NCBI GenBank assembly: GCA_037178855.1
Contig: JASJZC010000007.1
Location: 9,796,001-9,860,000, forward strand
Source: Oscheius sp. JU75
Taxonomy: Eukaryota; Nematoda; Chromadorea; Rhabditida; Rhabditidae
Direction of reading: 5' to 3'
DNA length: 64,000 nt
The notes below the pieces were generated by a model that worked only from the letters and a program-made list of their open reading frames with translations, searched no databases and was not told where the DNA came from. Shown piece after piece: positions 56,901 through 64,000 of this stretch; the first letter of the stretch is position 1; each line of letters begins with the position of its first letter. The position numbers and the translations under genes were made by a program.

Positions 56901-58378
56901 ATTTTCAACTGTTCACTGACTGTCGCCACCTTTCCGCAAAAGGGGCTGTATCTTGTCCATACGATCGCGTCTAGTCTACCGTAATCTTTTCGCCCATCTC
57001 GTCTTATATCAATTTCTGGTCTCTATTTGATTGCGGGATATGTGTTACTGTGGTACATTTGGCTCTGTCAACCTACTAAAGTTCGAAGCATACGTAAGCT
57101 GAAGTATCGTTTCTCAGTAACCGGGTGGCTTACTGTCTCTATCGAAATAACAGACTCAATCCCTTAAATTAACATGTTAGCCGAAAACTTTAACCATCTT
57201 TGTCTCTGTCTTTTTGTATCTATGTGTCTATGTCTCTCTGTCTCCTGTTTCTCTGTCCTTCCTCTTCAGTGTGTTTCTGTAGGTAAAGCTCTAAAAACTC
57301 CCATACCCTTTAAACTAGGATCTTCCAATTCAATTTTAAAGTTTTCTATTCAAAGTGAACACTAGTTGTTTTTTCTCCTTCCATTCAAGGCTGAATTCGA
57401 AACATTCGATAGGTTTAAACGTCTTTTATTATCCAGTTTATGTCTTCCCCTGTTTACCGTCCGCGTTCCTTTGTTTTCTTGATCACACCTCACATCTCCA
57501 TTAAAAGACACAGAAGCATTACCTGACCTAATAGTTTTTCGATTTTTCGGCAATCGACCACAGTTCCGCTGATCACGGTCGCGATCTTCATTTTTGTGCG
57601 AACACATAGACACAGACTAGACAACATCAATCTTGAAGACTTTCTAGGAGGGAACGGCGTCCGGACTTCTTTATGATGACAAAATGTTTCGAGATCAAAG
57701 ATGGAAAATAACGAGTATATTGTTTCTAATCACGAGATTGACTGTATTCGCCATCTGGGGGCCTATTTATAACGAGTTGTTTTGGTTCAAGAAATGACTA
57801 CAGCTTGGTGTAAATGGCGGTGGAGGTCATAAAGGTAACCGGACTACGGTTTCAACCAAAACGACAGCTCCTGTTTGGTCAGCGTTCCCTATTTCTAACA
57901 GTGTTTGCACTGTGCTTCTTCCCTTAAAAAATGTGCTTTTTGTAGCGTCGTATGTGTCATTTGGACAACAGCCATCACAAAACTTCGTAAACACTAACTT
58001 ATTATAGCATCCAATTCTTATGCCTCCCTCTTCGCTGAACAACTTGCACTCTCTCTTGACCAGTCCGGCTGTCTACGCTTAAAATTCGGACCGTTAGGTG
58101 CTTCGACCAGTCCGAAGACAATTATTTGGAAGAACAAACTATACCCTCTGGTCTCGAGTTCCTTAACGAGAGTACTCCAGAAATTACCTCTTAGAAGTGC
58201 GCTCACCTTGTAAGGTCAAGCGACCATACCGGCGCCAATAATTTGTCTTAAAAGAGCGCGAAGAGAGTTTGTAGCTGGGTGTGATCTGTCCCCCGATTTT
58301 TTTCTGCCGATCAGTCATTCTCTGATTCCTTGATTTTCTCCCTTTATATGTCTAGCCACTCTCCCCTGGTCAGTCAGC
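53985..58378. other. Intergenic stretch, no supported gene
   Basis: It starts with the calcineurin B 3' UTR (CT microsatellites at 54102-54118 and 54282-54302). CTCTGTCTCTTTGTATCT-like repeat occurs at about 57195-57260. Near 56130-56200 the motifs CACCTGTATCGTC and ACCGTCTCGGG resemble the dispersed GTACCGTCTC repeat. I see no coding exons that I can link into a gene. Confidence 0.45.
54102..54302. repeat. (CT)n microsatellites in the calcineurin B 3' region
   Basis: Two CT runs, CTGTCTCTCTCTCTCTCTCT at about 54098-54117 and CTCTCTCTCTCTCACACACA at about 54282-54301, separated by unique sequence. Confidence 0.75.
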
Positions 58379-61300
58379 ATGACATGGCGGTTAGGAGTGT
58401 CCTTGTTTTCTGTTTTGGCAACCTTGACGTGTCACTTTCTTCTGTCTACCCGTGATTTTAATTCTAGTTCAATTTCAGCACAAAAGATGCGTCTCTGGAC
58501 GCAGCGCTATCAAGTTCATCTCGAGAACGGCTGCTACCGGCTAGGCAAGTCAATAGGATATCATCCCTGGCGATGGATTCTAGGACTACTAGCTGTTACC
58601 CTTGTTAGCTCTGTAGGATTTTTGCGGTTTCATCAGGTACGAGCGTCGAGAACCTACATATTGTCGCGTTTAGATCAACAACGCTAGGTTAACTTTCACT
58701 GCTTCTGACTCGATGAGTCATGTTGAAGGCAAGGTTCTGGAAGAATTCCTTCAACAAAATGGAACCCTTCATATGATTGAAGTAATGGTGCAGGCAGCCG
58801 ACAATGGTTCACTTTTCCGGCCACATTATAAAGAACAACTATGGGATCTTGTCGTTGAGGTAAGACTCTGTCTGTTTCCCTGTTTCTTGATACCAATACT
58901 TTTAGATTGCTTCCGGAATCAAAGTACCGGACGATGATGGCAAGATGTTATCATACAAGAACATGTGTCACCCCTATTGCGAAAAGAACGATCCGTTCTA
59001 TGCTCTCTACAAACTACAGAACGAGACGGAATGGGGAGATATTACAGTAAGCGCCTTCTTCTATTCACCCAGTATAACTACTTTCAGTTGACCTATCCCA
59101 GTCTCCATGTCCTTGGAAAATCCATCTTCCTCGCCAACAATATCTATGATGTCACCACCTCTGGCAACGAGTCTGAGATAGCTTCCTTCAAAACAGTTAT
59201 TCTTCGATACTATATGGTTCATCACAATCTGAAGACCATGTTGAAATGGGAGGAAAAGGTACTGGCACCCTAAAAACTGTCTAAGTAATCTGTTCAGCTT
59301 GTCTACTTACTGTATGATTCTCACAAATACTCTCTCCTGAAATCTGGGGCAGCTTCCGACAACTTGGTAGCTAAAGAAGTCAAGGCTATGGGTACCAGAA
59401 CAGCTCCTCTCCTTGGACTATCGTTAGGGCTCTTGTCTTTCTTCCTCATGGGCTGCTCTTTCCGGTATAAGAGAAGGTAGTTATTGTATTATTATGAAAA
59501 TATCATTCCTATTAGAGAGTCCAAGCCATGGGAGGCTCTTCTGGGAGCTGGAATTCCTATCCTTGCCGGTTTGACTACCGTAGGAATGGTATCTGCCACT
59601 GGTCTGGCCTTCCAAAGTATTGTAGTAAGCTCCCTGTTCCTACTTCTTGCAATCGGTATAACCCATTCTTTGATCTGTAAGAAGATGAATTTAGGTATCG
59701 ACGACGTTTTTATCATGCTCTCCGCGTGGCACAGAACCGACCGTCAGCTGGACATTCCTGAACGCGTCGCCGAAATGGTTAAAGAGTCGGGCTGTTCAAT
59801 GACCGTGACCTCAGTCACGAATATCATCTCTTTCGGAAACGGAGTTCTTTCGACCACGCCGGTGTTGCAAACATTCGCCATCTATTCTACCGTAGCCAGT
59901 GTGGTGTGCTTCCTCTATCAGCTGATCCTGTTCCCGGCGATCATCGCCCTAACGGCTCCCAGGGAATACAAGAAAATCGACGATCAGCGGTTTGTTTTGT
60001 CCCCGTCTTCGGTCATCGTGTAGTTTATAGGAAAGAGTGTCTGCCCGAGGAGATCAAATGCATCAAGCCACTTAGCAAGTTTCACAACAGTTTCTGGAAA
60101 AAGCTTGCTGTTATTGTTGTTCATCCCCTCACGGCCATCGTAACCATCATTGTGCTCACCGGCTATTGGTACCTGTCAATCTACGGAATTTGGAATGTGC
60201 AGACGGACCTGTCAATCCAAAAGATGGCTCCCCAAGACGCGCGCATTGTACAGTTCAAAAACGCTTACGATTCCACAATCAAGGACTGCCAAAGTGTTGC
60301 CGTGGTCGTTACACAGCCTGGAGACCTGAGGAACAAGACTCAGAGAGCTGAAGTTGATGCCCTGGTCCATGATTTCGAGACAGCAACTCATGCTTACGGA
60401 TCCGAATCGACTTTCTATTTCCTGAAGGCGTATATGGAATTTTTGGAAATGTTCCACACTGATGAGGATGAACCAGTCGAGTTCCAGTATATTTCAATTC
60501 CTGCTTTTGTCGAGGACGACAATCATTGGAGACCAACCATTCACATAAATGAGACAGCTTGTGCCCTAAATGATCCGGAATGCGTTTCTGCCTTCTTGTT
60601 CACTACTGGCTTCACTACTGTCGTCAGGTAATATAATCTGTAAGACAATGAAGAGAGGTACATTTAGGTACAACGACATGTATCCTTTAGTGGAGGAATG
60701 GAGAAAGATTGGCCAAAAACACCCTGCTCTCGGAGCTTATGCCTACACTGAGCGTAGCAACTTTGCTGACCAGACTGCAGCTCTACCTCAAATAGTTTGG
60801 GAGACTCTCCTCTCCGAAGTCATCTGCATGGCCATCTCTTTCATTTTTCTGGTCCCGGATACCGATTCCATCATCGCTGCTACCTTTGCTCTATTGTCTG
60901 TGAATTTGGGAGTCTTTGGTTTCTTGTCACTGTGGGGAGTCGGGATTGATCCTGTCTCCATGGCTGCTCTTCTCATGAGCATTGGATTTTCTGTAGATAT
61001 CGCGGCACATATCAGTTATCACTACTATCAGGTCTCTGCTGCTGTAAGTATAAGTTGGAAATGATCGGACAGAACTTTTTAGACTCCTCGTGAACGACTG
61101 GAAGACGCTTTTATTCATATCGGATGGTCGACTGTTCAAGGAGGGTTGAGTACCTTGATCGCTATGCTCCCCATCCTGATAAAGTAAGAAATGTTCTCAA
61201 ATCTGTGTCTCTCTGTCTCTTTGTTTCTATGTCTTTTGTCTTTATATGACAAAATGTTTTCAGTCCATCCTACCTTGGAATGGTGTTCTTGAAGGCTGTA

Positions 61301-61495
61301 GCTTTGGTCATCGTCTTTGGACTCATCCACGGTCTCATCATTCTGCCGGTTTTCTTGTCTCTTATTGATCGACTCTGCGGCTCAAAGAAAGTCCACCCAT
61401 CACCAGCATCATCAACGGATTCGCTCAAATCCAATCTTCAGCCTCATAGAATTTCCATCAAGAGCTTCACAAACTACAAAGTGGAACACTTCTAA
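58379..61495 (+). CDS. Patched-related protein with sterol-sensing domain
   Basis: A member of the nematode PTR (patched-related) expansion of RND-type permeases, polytopic membrane proteins with two six-helix halves. The early part reads MRLWTQRYQVHLENGCYRLG then GYHPWRWILGLLAVTLVSSV (TM1), and the first lumenal domain has NARLTFTASDSMSHVEGKVL, CHPYCEKNDPFYALYKLQ and YPSLHVLGKSIFLANNIYD. The sterol-sensing region follows: GAGIPILAGLTTVGMVSATG, the conserved GIDDVFIMLSAWHRTD, ESGCSMTVTSVTNIISFGNG. The second half has TM7 (VVHPLTAIVTIIVLTGYWYL), a lumenal domain and the C-terminal helices with GFSVDIAAHISYHYYQV and GLIHGLIILPVFLSLIDRL. More than ten exons with 35-55 nt introns are in phase. 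The start may be 58379, giving a long hydrophobic leader, or 58489 (MRLWTQ), since TTTCAG precedes it. PTRs act in moulting, cuticle and epithelial membrane traffic; the family number cannot be told by eye. Confidence 0.93.
61204..61232. repeat. CTCTCTGTCTCTTTG simple repeat in the PTR last intron
   Basis: A short pyrimidine-rich piece of the dispersed repeat class inside the final intron. Confidence 0.5.
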
Positions 61496-63784
61496 ATTGA
61501 CACTATAATCTCACCATATTCCGACACGGGTTTTCTTGTTGTACATTCCGATCAAGTTTTATATAAATGCGTTCTCTGAGCTTTCTATGATTCGTGCTTT
61601 GAAGTTTAGAGAAATCCGAATGAAACCAAGGTCTCTCCAATCCACTGTTGCGCAATGTGAGGGCCACAGACAAGCAAGATAATTTTAATTTTAATCGAGA
61701 GAATTTTATAGAAGTGAGCGAAGGGGAATGCGAATGGGTCTGGAAAACAAATTTTGGGATTCGGGAGAGCTAAATTGGTACCCTAGAATGTTCTGGAAGG
61801 TTGCGTATGTGTTTTCGGGACGACCAAAAGAGCGCAATACGTTAACGCAGCTACCGTAACTCCGGCCAACATTTCGTTCGCTTCCCTATTTTTAGGATTT
61901 ATTATTGTTCCCCAAGTGATGTTTGCTCACGTAACTCGTTTTTCCCACTTTTTTAATCTCCCTTTCGCTCTAAAACCGTCATTCTATTTTGCCTAAATAA
62001 ATATTTAGGAACAGCTCTCCTCTTTCTAATATTTTCAGATTGTGTCACCCAAAAGGCACAACACCAAGATTGATGCTAATTCTTCTGTTTTCTCAAAAAC
62101 TTCTTTGGCACGAGGATGTCATCATTGGCTCATCCTTCTTTTTCATCAATTTTCTGCTGCAAACATTTCTTTGCATGTCCGGGTAGTTTTCAGTCTGGGC
62201 CCCGCCACGATTTTCATATAGGTATCGCCCTCTCGACAACTGTCTCGGCTAATTCCTACTTTTTCTCTTTTGGTTTGCCACTGAGCGTTGTTGTTATTAG
62301 CGTTTATCTTTAGATTTCATCCTAATACTAGACAAACTTAGCGTTTGGGACCAGATAGATATCGCCGAAGTCCTATCTAAACCCACATCAATTTCGTTAA
62401 AGGGGTTTTAAAATGTTCTTACTTTCCCATTTTTGTCATCTCTATTCATATCTACCTCATTTTCAGGATCCATAATTGATTTTTGACTTCTCCATGAAGA
62501 ATAATGAAGGAAGCTCGACTGAAAGCTGTCTTTACCTTCATACAGCGTGTCACGATCTCTGTTCTTTCTACAATGACGACGCAGAGAGGTAGCTAATTCC
62601 GGAGCCAGTGGATTTGACTGATTGTGTAAGTCAACTAAAAGGATAGAGTAACCAAAGTTCGAGGGGCTGCAGACTAGGTGCACCACCGTTTTCATTCTCC
62701 TGATTTGTCTCTTCGTCATGTACAGCAAATTGTGAGTCTGGTGCTACAAGCTTGGTATGACGATGACCATCGCATCATCTTGGCCTTGGCTATATCAATT
62801 ACTATTTTATTGATCTTTGAAAGTTTCTCCTTATTTCCAGGACGCCTCGTTGCCGTACAATCCTGTGCTGAATAACCTTCAGCTTCAGTTACCTCAAATG
62901 AGTTACCACTACTGTCAGTGTTGAAGTGATCCTCATGCAGTTTGGCATCACTATCAGTTAGAGAGGTTGACCTTCAGTAGGATCTCAAGAAGAAGGCCTT
63001 GGTCCTGTACCAGCAGCCACCTCGTCAGTAGTCCTATATCGAAAAGATAACCGTGGCTGACTAATTGGAAGGCAATAAAACTACTTGTTAGCACTGAATT
63101 TTCTGAAAAATGTTTGTAAGACTCTGGAGGTTTCTCTCTGTCTCTCAATCTTTGTCTTTAAAATTTAAGAGTTCTGGTTGGTAAGCTCTGGCGTTCTTCG
63201 GTTGTCGAGGTTTTTTTCAAGCTACGAGAGGTAACACTGCCTTGCGGTACTCTGCAGTCTATTGGAACAACTTTGGAATAGCAAACTAGAGAATTTCTAA
63301 AATTCACTGTTGCTTTCGTACCTGCTTATACTTTTTCTGACAAAAACAGACAGGTGAGACAGATTCGAACTACAATTTTTGCTCAGATCTATCTCTCTTT
63401 CGGTTAATAAAAGTGGACGCTGTTGGTAAGCGTGCCCCGCATGCAATCCATTAAGCGGCGCGGTCATTCGAGCGACGAGAGGAAACGAGGCTTTTTTGCA
63501 TCCAGGTTAATTTTAAAATCACTCACTTTCCTCTATTAAGCAGAAATAGCACGAAAAGCATTTCCCAATGCCAGGAGATTAGGTTAGAACCTCTTTGTGC
63601 CATCCTTTAGCTCGATGTTTATTTTATTGACCGGAAGCTTACCACTAACCACTAACTACCTGCTTCCAGAAAACTTTCTTTCTGATGGCGAATTTCACGT
63701 AAAATGCGGAATGTCGATGTCACAACGAAATTGCATGTAAGTTGAGTAAAATTGGCTCAAAATCAAGTTCGGTTTGTAGGAAAG
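61496..63784. other. Mostly non-coding stretch; possible small gene on -
   Basis: It holds the PTR 3' UTR, AT-rich spacer and the doubtful minus-strand gene described separately. The last few hundred bases probably contain the WDR20 promoter. Confidence 0.45.
62338..63148 (-). CDS. Doubtful small unassigned gene
   Basis: On the minus strand, frames with plausible splice sites can be chained: an exon around 63148-62970, an acidic exon (DSDAKLHEDHFNTDSSGNSF, then KEKLSKINK), an exon with TKRQIRRMKT, and one with QSNPLAPELATSLRRHCRKN and MDPENEVDMNRDDKNGK, ending IGLRRYLSGPKR and stop at 62338. The composition is charged and low-complexity and resembles no family I know. Intron choices are ambiguous (one region stays open without splicing). 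It may be a fast-evolving nuclear protein or chance. Confidence 0.25.
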
Positions 63785-64000
63785 ATGATACACAACCATA
63801 TACTGGGCGTTCCAACGTCGTCTCATTCTAATACTGTTGGCCTACAATCAACTCCGCTCAACGACGGTATTTTGTTACTTTTTTAAAATAAAGATTTTGG
63901 TTGTTTTCAGTCGCTTTACTTAACTGTATCCAGCCGAAAGAAGAAATCAAGACACATTTCACGACTAGGGAAGGAACATACCGGATCATGACTCAGGCAG
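63785..64000 (+). CDS. wdr-20: WDR20 homologue, 5' end (runs off the window)
   Basis: Exon 1 (63785-63866) begins MIHNHILGVPTSSHSNTV, and exon 2 (from 63911, phase 1, TTTTCAG acceptor) encodes KEEIKTHFTTREGTYRIMTQ up to the window edge. This matches the N-terminal block of WDR20 proteins (NEIKTQFTTREGLYKLLP in vertebrates), which sits just before the WD40 propeller. WDR20 is a WD-repeat activator of the USP12/USP46 deubiquitinases. A TTTGTAG acceptor lies 5 nt before the ATG and fits spliced-leader addition. Only about 57 residues are visible, with no WD repeat yet, so the call rests on one block. Confidence 0.75.

Noticed and set aside
1-64000. CRISPR arrays, prokaryotic operons, phage or rRNA genes
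   Set aside because: None seen; the gene structure is clearly eukaryotic.

Overview
The window looks like a piece of a nematode nuclear genome. Introns are mostly very short (about 30-60 nt, with 3' ends such as TTTTCAG, TTTTAG or TTTGTAG). It carries nematode-restricted families (a transthyretin-like secreted protein, an SRSX-type serpentine receptor, a patched-related protein). Several genes sit head-to-tail with operon-like spacing. I cannot place the species. All gene models are hand-spliced by reading GT-AG sites and phase.

Layout. 0-6.8 kb: mostly gene-poor, with GA-rich repeats and a fold-back repeat. 6.8-7.6 kb (-): an unassigned 142-residue protein. 10.5-16.0 kb (+): a 19-exon gene for a large type I membrane protein with a Cys-rich head, fibronectin III-like modules, a Thr-rich stalk and an EGF-like module. 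18.6-19.8 kb (+): a neurensin-family two-pass vesicle membrane protein. 22.2-22.4 kb (+): a short secreted, peptide-like precursor. 22.5-26.4 kb (-): two unassigned genes, followed by a tRNA-Gln(TTG) on the + strand and a tRNA-like inverted repeat near 27.2-27.5 kb. 28.2-32.3 kb (-): an MTA/LIN-40-like NuRD subunit (BAH-ELM2-SANT-GATA). 33.2-36.0 kb (+): APC10, then a transthyretin-like gene 156 bp downstream. 36.1-39.5 kb (-): an aminergic-type GPCR whose 3' end faces the transthyretin-like gene. 39.5-46.9 kb: a gene desert. 46.9-50.2 kb (-): a two-RGS-domain protein (RGS-3-like) followed after about 190 bp by an SRSX chemoreceptor, a candidate operon. 52.8-54.0 kb (+): calcineurin B. 58.4-61.5 kb (+): a patched-related sterol-sensing-domain protein. 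62.3-63.1 kb (-): a doubtful small gene. 63.8 kb to the end (+): the 5' end of a WDR20 homologue.

How the genes relate. Several products belong to neuronal or G-protein signalling (aminergic-like GPCR, SRSX receptor, RGS, calcineurin B, neurensin), but apart from the RGS-SRSX pair and the APC10-TTR pair the neighbours look like independent transcription units. The most interesting items are the RGS/chemoreceptor candidate operon, the aminergic-type receptor lacking the amine-anchoring Asp of TM3, a 63-nt near-perfect hairpin in a calcineurin B intron, the tRNA-like inverted repeat, and a dispersed GAGACGGTACGGG-type repeat.
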